DNA of 64,000 bases, taken from the NCBI GenBank assembly GCA_964250755.1, contig CAXUHB010000001.1:525322-589321 (forward strand), given 5' to 3'. Below are positions 26,130-35,800 of this stretch, in pieces. The notes beneath the pieces are model-generated. The model was not told the DNA's origin. It made no database searches and worked only from the letters and a program-made list of their open reading frames with translations. The DNA comes from DASWOJ01 sp964250755 (lineage in GTDB: Bacteria; Pseudomonadota; Alphaproteobacteria; Acetobacterales; Acetobacteraceae). The translations under genes and the position numbers were made by a program. Within the stretch, counting starts at the first letter, position 1. Each line of letters begins with the position of its first letter.

Positions 26130-27215
26130 ATGGATGACGAGCAGCATATGCGGGCCGCGCTGGCCCTGGGCCGGCGCGGCCTGGGCGCGACGTGGCCCAA
26201 CCCGTCCGTCGGCTGCGTGCTGGTGCGGGATGGCCGCGTGGTGGGCCGCGGCGCGACCGCGCCGGGCGGGAGGCCCCATGCGGAGGCATTGGCCCTCGCG
26301 ATGGCGGGAACGTCAGCCCAAGGCGCAACGGCCTATGTGACGTTGGAGCCGTGCAGCCACCACGGCCAGACCCCGCCCTGCGCCGACGCGCTGATCGCGG
26401 CTGGCGTGGCCCGGGTCGTGGTTGCAGGCGGCGATCCCGACCCGCGCGTGAACGGCGCCGGCATCGCCCGGCTGCGGAGCGCCGGCGTGCAGGTGGTCAC
26501 CGGATTGCTGGCGGCCGAAGCCGATGCGCATCAGGCGGGCTTCCTGCGCCGCGTGCGCGACGGTAGGCCGATGGTGACGCTCAAGCTCGCTACGACCCTG
26601 GACGGACGCATTGCGACGCGCATGGGTGAGAGCCAATGGGTCACCGGCCCGGACGCGCGCCGGGCCGGGCACGCCCTGCGCGGGCGGCACGACGCGGTCA
26701 TGGTTGGAATTGGCACGGTGCTGGCCGACGACCCCGACTTGACCTGCCGCATCCCGGGCTTCCGGCAGATGCCGCAAGTCCGCGTCGTGCTGGACAGCAC
26801 GCTTCGCACACCGACGACGGCCCGGCTGGTCGCGACGGCAGCGAAAGCTCCAACCTGGATCGTTCATGGCAGCGGCGCCGACCCGGCCCGCCAGGTGGCG
26901 CTGATGCAGGCCGGCGTGCGCCTGTTCGGGACCAGCGCGCCCCGGGTGGACCTGCCGGAGGCATTGCGCCTGCTGGGCGCCGCCGGGCTGACGCGCGTGC
27001 TGGCCGAAGGCGGGGCAGGGGTCGCCGCCGCGCTGCTTGCGGCCGGGCTGGTGGACCGGCTGGCTTGGTTCCAAGCCCCGGCTGTCATTGGCGGGGATGG
27101 CGTGGCCGCCGTGCAGCCGTTCGGCGTCGCGGGCCTGGATGGGATGCCGCGCTTCACGCGCACGGCGTCGCGCACTTTTGGAGACGACATGCTGACCGAA
27201 CTGCAGGCCGCCTGA
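26130..27215 (+). CDS. ribD: Bifunctional riboflavin deaminase/reductase RibD
   Basis: A 361-residue two-domain enzyme. The N-terminal deaminase domain (residues 1-145) has the zinc motif GGRPHAEALA and PCSHHGQTPPCADAL. The C-terminal reductase domain (from about 150) includes RPMVTLKLATTLDGRIA and ITGPDA-like WVTGPDARR. It carries out the deamination and side-chain reduction steps of riboflavin synthesis. It lies 6 bp downstream of nrdR and is coupled to ribE by TGATG. I see no sequence resembling an FMN riboswitch upstream, as nrdR abuts it. Confidence 0.95.
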   Translation: MDDEQHMRAALALGRRGLGATWPNPSVGCVLVRDGRVVGRGATAPGGRPHAEALALAMAGTSAQGATAYVTLEPCSHHGQTPPCADALIAAGVARVVVAGGDPDPRVNGAGIARLRSAGVQVVTGLLAAEADAHQAGFLRRVRDGRPMVTLKLATTLDGRIATRMGESQWVTGPDARRAGHALRGRHDAVMVGIGTVLADDPDLTCRIPGFRQMPQVRVVLDSTLRTPTTARLVATAAKAPTWIVHGSGADPARQVALMQAGVRLFGTSAPRVDLPEALRLLGAAGLTRVLAEGGAGVAAALLAAGLVDRLAWFQAPAVIGGDGVAAVQPFGVAGLDGMPRFTRTASRTFGDDMLTELQAA

Positions 27216-27829
27216 TGTTCACGGGCATCATCACCGGCGTGGGCAGCGTCCGCAGCCTGGAGCCGCTGGGCGGCGGGCGGGACATGCACATCGTCGTCGA
27301 GTCGCCCTGGCCGGACACCGCCGGCATCGCCGTGGGCGCGTCCATCGCCTGCGGCGGATGCTGCCTGACGGCGGTGGCGGTCGGGCCGGACTGGTTCGCG
27401 GTGGACGTGTCCGGCGAAACCCTGTCCAAGACCAAGCTGGGCACCTGGGCGCCCGGCAGCCGCATGAATCTTGAACGCTCCCTCCGCATGGGGGACGAAC
27501 TGGGCGGGCATATCGTCTCCGGCCACGTGGACGGGCTGGGTCGGGTGCGGTCGGTAGTGTCCGAAAACGGATCGTGGCGGGTGCAGGTCGAGGTGCCGCG
27601 CGACCTCGCGCGCTTCATCGCCCCGAAGGGCAGCGTGTCGGTGGACGGTGTGTCCCTGACCGTGAACGACGTGTCGGACGACAAGGCGGGGCACGCGGCC
27701 TTCGGCGTGAACATCATCCCGCACACCTGGTCCGTCACCACGCTCGGCACGCTGCAGGCCGGCGACTCCGTCCACATCGAGATCGACATGCTGGCCCGCT
27801 ACGTCGCGCGCCTGGCGGAGGCGTCATGA
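27215..27829 (+). CDS. ribE: Riboflavin synthase, alpha subunit
   Basis: A 204-residue enzyme of two lumazine-binding beta-barrel repeats. The first begins MFTGIITGVGSVRSLE and carries IACGGCCLTAVAVG. The second begins LGGHIVSGHVDGLGRV and carries VSVDGVSLTVNDV. It dismutates two 6,7-dimethyl-8-ribityllumazine molecules to riboflavin. Start and stop overlap the neighbouring genes (TGATG with ribD, ATGA with ribBX). In other naming schemes this gene is ribC. Confidence 0.95.
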   Translation: MFTGIITGVGSVRSLEPLGGGRDMHIVVESPWPDTAGIAVGASIACGGCCLTAVAVGPDWFAVDVSGETLSKTKLGTWAPGSRMNLERSLRMGDELGGHIVSGHVDGLGRVRSVVSENGSWRVQVEVPRDLARFIAPKGSVSVDGVSLTVNDVSDDKAGHAAFGVNIIPHTWSVTTLGTLQAGDSVHIEIDMLARYVARLAEAS

Positions 27830-28947
27830 AGGCCGCGTCCCTGTCCGACTACCTGGCCCCCGCCGCCGACCTGATCGAGGAAGCGCGGGCCGGGCGCATG
27901 TTCATCCTGGTGGACGACGAGGACCGGGAGAACGAGGGCGACCTGGTCATCCCCGCGCAGTTCGCGACGCCCGACGCCATCAACTTCATGGCCCGCCATG
28001 CCCGCGGCCTGATCTGCCTCGCCATGACCCGGCAGCGTGTCGAGCAGTTGGCCCTGCCGCTCATGAGCCAGAGCAACCGCACCCGCCACTACACGGCCTT
28101 CACCGTCAGCATCGAGGCGCGGGACGGCGTGACCACCGGCATCAGCGCCGCCGACCGCGCCCGCACCATCGGCGTGGCGATCAACCCGGAAAGCGCCCGG
28201 GACGCCATCGTGACGCCGGGCCACGTCTTCCCGCTGGTGGCGCGTGAGGGCGGCACCCTGGTCCGCGCCGGGCATACCGAGGCTGCGGTGGACATCGCGC
28301 GCCTGGCCGGCCTGAACCCGTCCGGCGTGATCTGCGAGATCATGAACGACGACGGCACCATGGCCCGGCTGCCGGACCTGTGCGCCTTCGCGCAGCACCA
28401 CAACCTCAAGCTCGGCACCATTGCCGACCTGATTGCCCACCGCCGCCGGACGGAGAAGCTGGTGCGCCGGGTGGAGCAGGGCACGATCAACCACGCCGTC
28501 GGCGGGGACTGGCGGCTGCTGGTGTATGCGACGACTTTCGACTATGCCGAGCATGTCGTGCTGGCCAAGGGCGACCTGTCCGGGCCATTGCCGCCGCTGG
28601 TGCGGATGCATGCTGTGGACATCGTGAACGACATCACCGGCGGGCCGTCCTGGTCCGCCCTATATGGCTCCATGCGGATGATCGCAGCCGAGGGCCGGGG
28701 CGCCGTGGTGCTGATCCGGGACACGCGGCCCACCGCCGTGTCCGACCGGGTCCGTGCCATGTCGGCCAGCCCGCGGCCTGGCGGCTTCCTGCGGGATTAC
28801 GGCATCGGCGCCCAGATCCTGACGGACCTGGGCGTGCGCGACATGGTGCTGCTGTCGAACACGCGCCGCACCGTGGTGGGGCTGGAGGGCTACGGCTTGA
28901 ACATCATCGAACACCGGCACATTGACGACGGCACGGCCGGGGAATGA
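27826..28947 (+). CDS. ribB: DHBP synthase fused to degenerate GTP cyclohydrolase II domain (RibBX type)
   Basis: The N-terminal half (residues 1-200) is a complete 3,4-dihydroxy-2-butanone-4-phosphate synthase: DDEDRENEGDLVIPA, TTGISAADRA, GHVFPLVAREGGTLVRAGHTEA. The C-terminal half (about 205-373) aligns in length and in its last motif (GLEGYGLNIIEH) with GTP cyclohydrolase II. However, the zinc-binding CxxGDxxxxxxCxC region is replaced by a stretch without cysteine (HAVDIVNDITGGPSWSALYG), so it should not open GTP. This matches the RibBX variant known in proteobacteria. A separate RibA must exist elsewhere. The gene is coupled on both sides by ATGA overlaps. Confidence 0.9.
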   Translation: MKAASLSDYLAPAADLIEEARAGRMFILVDDEDRENEGDLVIPAQFATPDAINFMARHARGLICLAMTRQRVEQLALPLMSQSNRTRHYTAFTVSIEARDGVTTGISAADRARTIGVAINPESARDAIVTPGHVFPLVAREGGTLVRAGHTEAAVDIARLAGLNPSGVICEIMNDDGTMARLPDLCAFAQHHNLKLGTIADLIAHRRRTEKLVRRVEQGTINHAVGGDWRLLVYATTFDYAEHVVLAKGDLSGPLPPLVRMHAVDIVNDITGGPSWSALYGSMRMIAAEGRGAVVLIRDTRPTAVSDRVRAMSASPRPGGFLRDYGIGAQILTDLGVRDMVLLSNTRRTVVGLEGYGLNIIEHRHIDDGTAGE

Positions 28948-29426
28948 GCACCGCCGACGCGCCGCTGCCCTCAGCACCCATGGTGCCCGGCCCGGCGCCG
29001 CGCATCCTGCTGGTCCGCGCGCCCTACTACCGGGACGTGGTGGACGGGATGACAGCCGGCGCCCGCCGCATCCTGGACGCCGCCGGGGCGACGCATGACG
29101 TGCTGGACGTGGCCGGCGCGTTCGAGCTGGCGCAGGCCATACGCATCGTGCTGCGCGGGTCGGAGCGGTTCGACGGCTACGTCGCGCTCGGCTGCGTCGT
29201 GCGTGGGGAGACCGACCACTACGACCACATCTGCCGGGAGAGCATGGCCGGGCTGATGGCTGTCGCGCTGCAGTATGGCGTCGCGATGGGGACCGGGCTG
29301 CTGACCGTCCACGACATCGGCCAGGCCGTCGCCCGGTCCCGCGGCGACGGCCACAACAAGGGGGCCGAGGCCGCTGCGGCGGCGCTGACCCAGGTTGCCG
29401 TCATGCGCCGGATGGGAGCGGCCTGA
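28944..29426 (+). CDS. ribH: 6,7-dimethyl-8-ribityllumazine synthase
   Basis: A 160-residue lumazine synthase: RILLVRAPYYRDVVDGM, the substrate loop VAGAFELAQAIR, GCVVRGETDHYDHICRE with the catalytic His, and GNKG-like NKGAEAAAAAL. It condenses the RibD product with dihydroxybutanone phosphate made by the upstream gene. The first about 18 residues are low complexity (Pro/Ala). Its TGA shares a base with the nusB ATG (TGATG). Confidence 0.95.
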   Translation: MSTADAPLPSAPMVPGPAPRILLVRAPYYRDVVDGMTAGARRILDAAGATHDVLDVAGAFELAQAIRIVLRGSERFDGYVALGCVVRGETDHYDHICRESMAGLMAVALQYGVAMGTGLLTVHDIGQAVARSRGDGHNKGAEAAAAALTQVAVMRRMGAA

Positions 29427-29947
29427 TGGCCCAGCGCACGAAGCCGCAAGGCCGCCCCCGCACCGCGTCCCGCGTCGCCGCCGTTCAGGCCCTGTTCCAG
29501 AGCGAGCAGAACGGGGAGACCGCCGAGACCGTCATAGACCAGTTCGTCCGCCACCGTCTGGGCGGCATGCCCGGCCCGGAGCACCTGGGCGGCGGCGGGT
29601 TCGAGGAAGGGCGGGTGCCGGACGCGCACGTGCCCCTGTTCAACCGCATCGTCCGCACTGCCGTGCTGGAGCAGGACCGGCTGGATCGGCTGATTGCCGC
29701 CGTCCTGCCTGCGGAGTGGCCGATGGCCCGGCTGGACCCGGTGCTGCGCGCCCTGCTGCGGGCGGGCGGCGCCGAGCTGTCCATGCAGGATGGCCCGCCG
29801 CCGCGAGTCGTCATCAACGAGTATTTGGACGTGGCGCACGGCTTCTTCACGGGGGAGGAGCCGCGCATGGTCAATGGCTTGCTGGACCGCTTGGCACGCG
29901 AGCTGAGGCCGGGCGACTTCCCGGCGGAGGCGGCGCAGCCAGCGTGA
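29426..29947 (+). CDS. nusB: Transcription antitermination factor NusB
   Basis: A 173-residue NusB: RTASRVAAVQALFQSEQNGE at the N-terminus, RLDPVLRALLRAGGAEL, and the C-terminal VVINEYLDVAHGFFTGEEPRMVNGLLDRLA. With NusE (S10) it binds boxA in rRNA leaders. An insertion around residues 45-65, rich in Gly/Glu (LGGGGFEEG), is common in alphaproteobacterial NusB. It follows ribH with a one-base overlap, the familiar ribH-nusB pairing. Confidence 0.94.
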   Translation: MAQRTKPQGRPRTASRVAAVQALFQSEQNGETAETVIDQFVRHRLGGMPGPEHLGGGGFEEGRVPDAHVPLFNRIVRTAVLEQDRLDRLIAAVLPAEWPMARLDPVLRALLRAGGAELSMQDGPPPRVVINEYLDVAHGFFTGEEPRMVNGLLDRLARELRPGDFPAEAAQPA

Positions 29948-29971
29948 CAGGGGTAAGGTGACGGGGGCGGC

Positions 29972-30922
29972 ATGACGGATGCGCCGGCCGAGTTCGGGCT
30001 GATCGCGCGCCACTTTCGCCCCCTCGCCGGGCCGGGGTCGTTGGACCTGCTGGACGACGCCGCGGAGATGACGCCGCCGCCGGGCCGGCAGTTGGTGATA
30101 ACCGCGGATGCGATGGTGGCCGGCGTCCACTTCCTGCCGGATGACCCGCCGGACACTGTGGGTGCCAAGCTCCTGCGCGTGAACCTCTCCGACCTTGCGG
30201 CGATGGCGGCGGCTCCGTTGGCCTACCTGCTGACGGTTTCGGCCCCCCGGGACACGCCGGATGCCTGGTTTGCCGGGTTTGCGGCGGGGCTGGCACGGGA
30301 CCAGGTGCGGTTCGGCGTCACGCTTCTCGGGGGCGACACGACCAGCACGCCGGGACCGGTGTCCCTGACGCTGACCTGCATCGGCCACGTCGCGCCGGGC
30401 AGGGCGCTGCGGCGGACAGGGGCGTCGGCGGGCGACGAGGTCTGGGTGACGGGCACGATCGGCGACGGTGCCCTCGGCCTAGCCGCCCTGCGCGGGCAGG
30501 TGGCCGACCCGGAGGGCTGGCTGGCTGGCCGGTATCGCCTGCCTGAGCCTCGCCTTGGGCTGGCGCTGCACGGCATCGCGTCGGCAGGGATGGATGTGTC
30601 GGACGGGCTGGTGCAGGACCTGGGCCACCTGTGCCGTCTGGCCGGCCTGGGCGCGGCCATTCATGCGCCGCTGGTCCCCTTGTCGCCTGCCGCCGCCGCA
30701 GCCGGGCCGGGCTGGCTGGCCGCGTGCCTAACGGGCGGGGACGACTACGAGCTGCTGCTGGCCGTGCCGCCTGCCCGGGTGCCGGACCTGCAAGCCGCGG
30801 CGTCCGCGGCAGAGGTGCCGGTGCGTCGGATCGGCGTCTTCCAGGCCGGGTCCGGCGTGACCGTGCTGGACGGCTCGGGCCATCCGATGGACCTGGGTCG
30901 CCCGGGCTGGAGCCATTTCTAG
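29972..30922 (+). CDS. thiL: Thiamine-monophosphate kinase
   Basis: A 316-residue ThiL. It shows LDDAAEM (metal-binding Asp pair), VITADAMVAGVHF, KLLRVNLSDLAAMAAAPLAYLL, FGVTLLGGDTTSTPGP and GMDVSDGLVQDLGHLC, with GGDDYELLLAVP near the C-terminus. It phosphorylates thiamine monophosphate to the diphosphate. It lies 24 bp after nusB and is the last gene of the operon. An IS5-family remnant starts right after the stop codon. Confidence 0.94.
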   Translation: MTDAPAEFGLIARHFRPLAGPGSLDLLDDAAEMTPPPGRQLVITADAMVAGVHFLPDDPPDTVGAKLLRVNLSDLAAMAAAPLAYLLTVSAPRDTPDAWFAGFAAGLARDQVRFGVTLLGGDTTSTPGPVSLTLTCIGHVAPGRALRRTGASAGDEVWVTGTIGDGALGLAALRGQVADPEGWLAGRYRLPEPRLGLALHGIASAGMDVSDGLVQDLGHLCRLAGLGAAIHAPLVPLSPAAAAAGPGWLAACLTGGDDYELLLAVPPARVPDLQAAASAAEVPVRRIGVFQAGSGVTVLDGSGHPMDLGRPGWSHF

Positions 30923-30931
30923 AAACGCCCA

Positions 30932-31172
30932 ATAGAACCTGAACCAGAGTAGGTCCGTGCCGATCTGGTGCGCCTGGCCAAGCCTCTCGTGTCCGATGGC
31001 TTGTGGGCGCGCATCGCGCCGTTGCCGCCCCCTGTCCGGCCCCGTCCCAAGGGTGGCCGTCCGCCGGTGCCGCACCGCGCGGCGCTGAAAGCTATCTTGT
31101 TCATGTTCAAGACGGGCCTGCCATGGGCATACTTGCCTGCCGAAATGGGGTGCGGCTCCGGCAGGACGTCGC
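30932..31172 (+). mobile_element. IS5-family transposase 5' fragment
   Basis: From GTG 30968 the frame reads MRLAKPLVSDGLWARIAPLP, then RPKGGRPPVPHRAAL, ILFMFKTGLPWAYLPAEMGC and GSG. This is the N-terminal (DUF4096-type) domain of IS5-family transposases, in the usual order and spacing. Similarity stops near 31166-31172, where family members continue into the RRLRDW helix. The DDE catalytic domain is absent, so only about 70 codons remain. An in-frame TAG at 30950 bounds it upstream. No terminal inverted repeat pair is recognisable. Confidence 0.8.
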
Positions 31173-31179
31173 AAACCTC

Positions 31180-31497
31180 CTATTGGACCAATAATTGGCG
31201 GAGCGTGTTGGTGGCGCCCAGAACCCAGTCAATCGGCATGGCGTGGAAGCCCGGTTTCCACACCTCCAGTGGCCCACCGCCTTCCTCACGCAACTTCACG
31301 AGCATCCAACCAACCTGAACCATCTGTTCCGCGGAGAACACGGCACCCTCCGCAATGGCGTTCGCAAAGTATGTCCGCGGCCAGTCAACCAGGGTTGCCG
31401 CCTATTCCTTGCAGCTGATCGAGATGTCTGGATGGCCGTGCTGGTCCTGAAGCGGCACGACACAGCGGAGCTGGGCTGCCGTCACGGCGCTGCGTGC
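31180..31497 (-). pseudogene. Broken unknown ORF with in-frame stop, abutting IS remnant
   Basis: On the minus strand one frame stays protein-like from about 31497 to a TAG at 31182-31180. It contains LQDQHGHPDISISCKE, then an in-frame TAG (31404-31402), then LVDWPRTYFANAIAEGAVFS, EQMVQVGWMLVKLREEGG and PIDWVLGATNTLRQLLVQ. The amphipathic, low-Arg composition differs from the shadow frames of this G+C-rich DNA, which suggests a real gene interrupted by a nonsense change. There is no clear start codon upstream (TGA at 31500-31498). I do not recognise the family. Its 3' end coincides with the break point of the IS fragment. Confidence 0.5.
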
Positions 31498-32582
31498 TCA
31501 GTGGGACGCATGACATTGCTGCCGCGCACCGCCTCGCACACCGCCCGCGTCACCTCCGCCGTCGTCGCCGTCCCGCCCAGGTCCGGCGTCACCATCCCCG
31601 CCGCGCACACCTCCTCCACCGCCTGCATCAGCTGCCCTGCCGCCCCAGGCTCCCCCAGGTGCTCCAGCATCAGCGACGCCGTCCAGAACGTCGCCACCGG
31701 GTTGGCGACGCCCCTGCCCGTGATGTCGAAGGCACTGCCGTGGATCGGCTCGAACATGCTGGGAAATCGCCGCTCCGGGTCCACGTTGCCGGTCGGCGCA
31801 ATGCCCAAGCTGCCGGCCAGCGCCGCCGCCAGGTCGGACAGGATGTCAGCGTGCAGGTTGGTGGCCACCACCGTGTCTATGCTGCCGGGCTTGCGGACCA
31901 TGCGGGTGGTCATGGCGTCCACCAGCTCCTTGTCCCAGCTCACGTCCGGATAGTCGGTCGCCACCAGCGCCGCCACCTCGTCCCAGAACACCATCCCGTG
32001 CCGCTGCGCGTTGGACTTCGTAACCACCGTCAGCAGCTTGCGGGGCCGTCGGCGCGCGGCGTCGAAGGCATAGCGCATGATCCGCTCCACCCCGCGCCGG
32101 GTGAAGATGGCGGTCTCGGTCGCGACCTCCTCCGGGAAGCCGCGGTGAGCGCGTCCGCCGTGCCCGGCGTACTCCCCCTCGCTGTTCTCCCGGACGATCA
32201 GCCAGTCCAGGTCGCCTGGGCCGACGCCGCGCAACGGCGACTGCACGCCCGGCAGGATGCGGGTGGGGCGGATGTTGGCATACTGGTCGAAGCCCTGGCA
32301 GATCGGCAGGCGCAGGCCCCACAGGGTCACGTGGTCCGGGATGTCCGGCGCCCCCACGGCGCCGAACAGGATGGCGTCCATCCCGCGCAGCCGGTCCAGC
32401 CCGTCCGCCGGCATCAGCGCGCCGGTGCGGCGGTAGCGGTCTGACCCCCAATCCAGGTGCTCAACCTGCAGCCGGAACCCGCCGTCCCGCGCCGCGACGG
32501 CGCCCAGCACCTCCAGCCCGGCAGAGATCACCTCCGGTCCGATTCCGTCTGCAGGGATCAAGGCGATCTTGTATTCGCGCAT
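31482..32582 (-). CDS. Tartrate/D-malate-type dehydrogenase (isopropylmalate dehydrogenase family)
   Basis: A 366-residue beta-decarboxylating dehydrogenase: KIALIPADGIGPEVISAGLE, LRLPICQGFDQYANIRP, IVRENSEGEYAGHGGR, VVTKSNAQRHGMVFWDEV, VATNLHADILSDLAAALAG and EPIHGSAFDITGRG. The ENSEGEY and HRGFPEEVATE pattern fits the tartrate dehydrogenase/D-malate (TtuC/DmlA) branch better than LeuB. It would oxidise tartrate or D-malate with NAD and a divalent metal. ATG 32582 gives the family start; ATG 32591 is an alternative and both have weak ribosome-binding sites. It overlaps the 5' side of the broken ORF listed at 31180-31497 by a few bases. Confidence 0.85.
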   Translation of the reverse strand: MREYKIALIPADGIGPEVISAGLEVLGAVAARDGGFRLQVEHLDWGSDRYRRTGALMPADGLDRLRGMDAILFGAVGAPDIPDHVTLWGLRLPICQGFDQYANIRPTRILPGVQSPLRGVGPGDLDWLIVRENSEGEYAGHGGRAHRGFPEEVATETAIFTRRGVERIMRYAFDAARRRPRKLLTVVTKSNAQRHGMVFWDEVAALVATDYPDVSWDKELVDAMTTRMVRKPGSIDTVVATNLHADILSDLAAALAGSLGIAPTGNVDPERRFPSMFEPIHGSAFDITGRGVANPVATFWTASLMLEHLGEPGAAGQLMQAVEEVCAAGMVTPDLGGTATTAEVTRAVCEAVRGSNVMRPTEHAAP

Positions 32583-32730
32583 GGGACGCATCCGTGATCC
32601 GTGTCGCCCCGGCGTGCCACCGACGGCTTGCGCGTGCAAGCCGGGCCGCCCGGCGCCGCGCCAGGCGAACGAGCAAAAGCTTGGCATCGGTTCAAACGAT
32701 GGCGCGACGGCCCATCGGCGCCACGGTCCG

Positions 32731-32760
32731 TTAAGACCTAAGCAACTCTATTCCCACAAT
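32731..32760 (+). promoter_or_regulatory. Candidate promoter of the beta-helix protein gene
   Basis: In an unusually A+T-rich patch, TTAAGA (32731-32736) and CACAAT (32755-32760) are separated by 18 bp, a plausible sigma-70-like pair. Transcription would start near 32767, giving about 93 bases of leader before ATG 32860. The box 32752-32766 also holds short inverted arms TCCCA/TGGGA. This is a visual match only. Confidence 0.35.
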
Positions 32761-32859
32761 ATGGGACAAGTCTGAAATGCAGGGATGCCGTTTCAGTTTT
32801 TGTCAGGTCCGCCCCGGCAACGCGCCAATGTTGGGTCGGACGCAACCGGAGTGGAACCG

Positions 32860-35800
32860 ATGCCGTCTGCGATCCCCGCCAACCTGCCCAGCGCACCGCC
32901 AACTGCGGCGTCGCTTGCGTCAGCCGGGTTGCAGCCGGTCGTGCCATACGACGTTCCCGCGGGCGCCAACGTCCTGCATGTCGGGGCCGGGGAGGCGTTC
33001 ACGACGCTGGCCAGCGCCCTTGCGGCGTCGCGGGACGGCGACGTGCTGCTGGTGGACGCCGGCACATACACCAACGACTTCGCCTACGTCACCGCCAAGG
33101 TGTCCATCATCGGCGTGGGCGGCATGGTCAACCTGGTGGCCACCACGGCCCCGGCCAACGGCAAGGCCATCCTGTGCGTGGACAACGACTGCGTGATCCA
33201 GAACCTGTCGTTCTCCGGCTGCGCCGTGCCCGATCAGAACGGCGCCGGCATCCGGTATGAGGGCGGCAGCCTCACGCTGCAGAACTGCAGCTTCCACGAC
33301 AACGAGAACGGAGTGATGTCCGCCCCTGTCGCGGGCGGCACGCTGCTGATCCGGAATTGCGACTTCGGCCACAACGGCAACGGCAACGGCCTGACGCACA
33401 ACCTGTATGCAGGGGGGATTAAGCAGCTCATCATCGAGGACAGCCGCTTCCACGACGCGGTCGTAGGCCACGAGATCAAGAGCCGCGCCACGATCAACAC
33501 CATCATCGGCAACGTCATCAGCGACGGGCCGGACGGCACCGCCAGCTACAGCATAGACCTGCCGAACGGCGGCAAGTCGGTCATCGCCGGCAACCTGATC
33601 GAGAAGGGGCCGAACGCCGAGAACCAGTCCATCATCCACTTCGGCGGGGAAGGCATCCCCTACGCCGGCTCGTCTCTGCTGGTCAGCGCCAACCAGGTCA
33701 TCAATGACCGCGGCGCCGCGGCGGTTGGCGTGCTGAACCATACGGCCGTGCCTGTCACCATCACCGGGAACAGCTTCACGCGGCTCGACTCCGCGCGGAT
33801 TGCCCAAGGGCCGGCACGGCTGTCCGGCAACGTGGACAGTCCCAATGGCGACGGGGCCGGGACGGTCATCGAGGATGCCGTGCTGTCCGGCGTGCTGCCC
33901 GGCAACACCCAGGTGTTCACCGACGCGCTCGACCATGGCGTCACGCTCACGGCCAGCGGCACTGCCGCCCAGGGCGGCGCGGGACGCCTGACTGTCCACG
34001 CAGTGGCTGGCCACATCATTGTCCAGGGCGGAACAGGCGGCCTGGACTATACCGAAGAGGCCTGGTCCGGCGGCAACCAGATCTCGACGGCGGCTGGCAG
34101 CAGCAACTCGATCACGATGTCCGGATTCAATTTGCTGGACAGCCAGGGCACCGACAGCATCGTTTCCGGTCCCGGCAACACATCCGGCCAGATCAGCGGC
34201 TCCGCCACCATCCAGGACGGCGCCGGCAACAACCAATGGGGTATCCTGGGCACGGCGCATATTACGGGCCACGGCGGCGCGCCGCAGCTCACCCTGTCCG
34301 ACACCGGGAGCGCCGTGCTGGACGGCTCGCTCGCGTTCTTCAAGGCGCAGAGCAACGGCGGGGCGCTCAGCTATGACGTGCAGCTCGGCGGCGTGCCTGT
34401 ACAGGGCAGCATCAGCGGCGGCTACTCCATGTGGGGCAGCAACGGCTTCGTCAGCATCGCGACGGCGGCCGGCCAGGACGGCGCGGCCCTACAGCTCGGG
34501 GCCGGGCAGGTGCAGGTCGTCAGCCAGGGGCCTGACCAAATACGGGTGGGGTCCGGCCCAACGGTGATCCAGGTCTGGAGCGCGGCCGACATATACGCCG
34601 GCACCGGGCAGTTGTCGGTGTTCAGCCGGGGCTGCTCGGGCGCGACCCTGTGGGGCGCAGGCGGAACCTACGAGATCGCCGGCGACACTGGCGGCGTCAC
34701 CTACCGCGGCGGCGACCAAGCCAGCACGGTCAAGGCAGTGCTGTCCAACATCACCCTGGTCGGCGGGGCCGGCCTGATGACGGTGGAGGCGGGCGGGCGC
34801 CAGACGATCATCGGCGGCGCAGGCGGGATCGTCGTCAACACCAATCCCTGGAGCGGCGACGACCACGTCACGACCCAGGCCGGCAGCACCAACACGGTCT
34901 CGCTGAACAACGGCACCATCGAAAGCTGGGGCCAGGACACCATCACCCAGCCCGGCGGCAACAACACCCTGTCCATCCACGGAACCGCCACCATTCAGGG
35001 CAGCCCCGGCAACAGCCACATCACCGTGTCCGGGCACGCGACCCTGGCCAGCCGCGGCGGCGACTGGGTGACGGTGCAGCCCGGCGCCACGGCGGACATC
35101 ACCGCCGGCGCCTACCTCAGTGCCGTCGAGACTGGGGCGACGCTGCGCGTCACCGTGCCGGGTGCCGGCGCGCCGGACGGCACCGCGCTGATCCAGGGCG
35201 GCGGGGCATACGTCACGGTGGACAGCAGCCGCGTGCTGGGTGTGGACACCTGGGACGCCGCCGGAACCTCGGTCACGCTGGACGGCGGCACGAGCGTGGT
35301 CTGGATGCGCAGCGCCGGCCAGATACACGCCGGCAGCGGGACGGCAACGCTGTACCTGTGCGCCGCAGGCAGCGAAGTCTGGGGCGGCAGCGGCTCCATG
35401 ACCGTCAACAACTACAGTTGGACGCCCGGCAACCAGCAGACCATCCACGGCGGCGACGGCCCGGTCAGCATCACGGGATGCTGCGGCGATATCACCTACA
35501 TCGGCGGCGCGGGCGCGGCGTCGCTGGACGGCGCGGGCCGGCACCTCGTGATCCAGGGCGGCAGCGGCGACATCACCGTCGTCAACGCCTGGGCGGATGA
35601 CATGACCTTCACCGGGGGCAGCGGCAAGGCCGTGCTCAATGTCGGCTGGAAAGGCGGCAGCATCACGTTCGGCACCGGCGACACCGTGGTGAACACCATT
35701 GAGTGGGGCGCACCGGTCGCTTACGCGATCCCTGCGGGCGCGGCTGGCACCCAGGTGATTACCGGGTTCCGTCCGGGCACCGACAGCCTGACCCTGATCG

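Noticed and set aside
26100..26130. FMN riboswitch upstream of ribD
   Set aside because: Only 6 bp separate nrdR and ribD, and nothing resembling the conserved riboswitch helices was seen before glyA either.
32785..32859. ATG 32785 as start of the beta-helix protein
   Set aside because: The AGGG directly abuts the ATG, leaving no usable spacing, whereas ATG 32860 has GGAG at eight bases; the extra 25 residues look like leader sequence.
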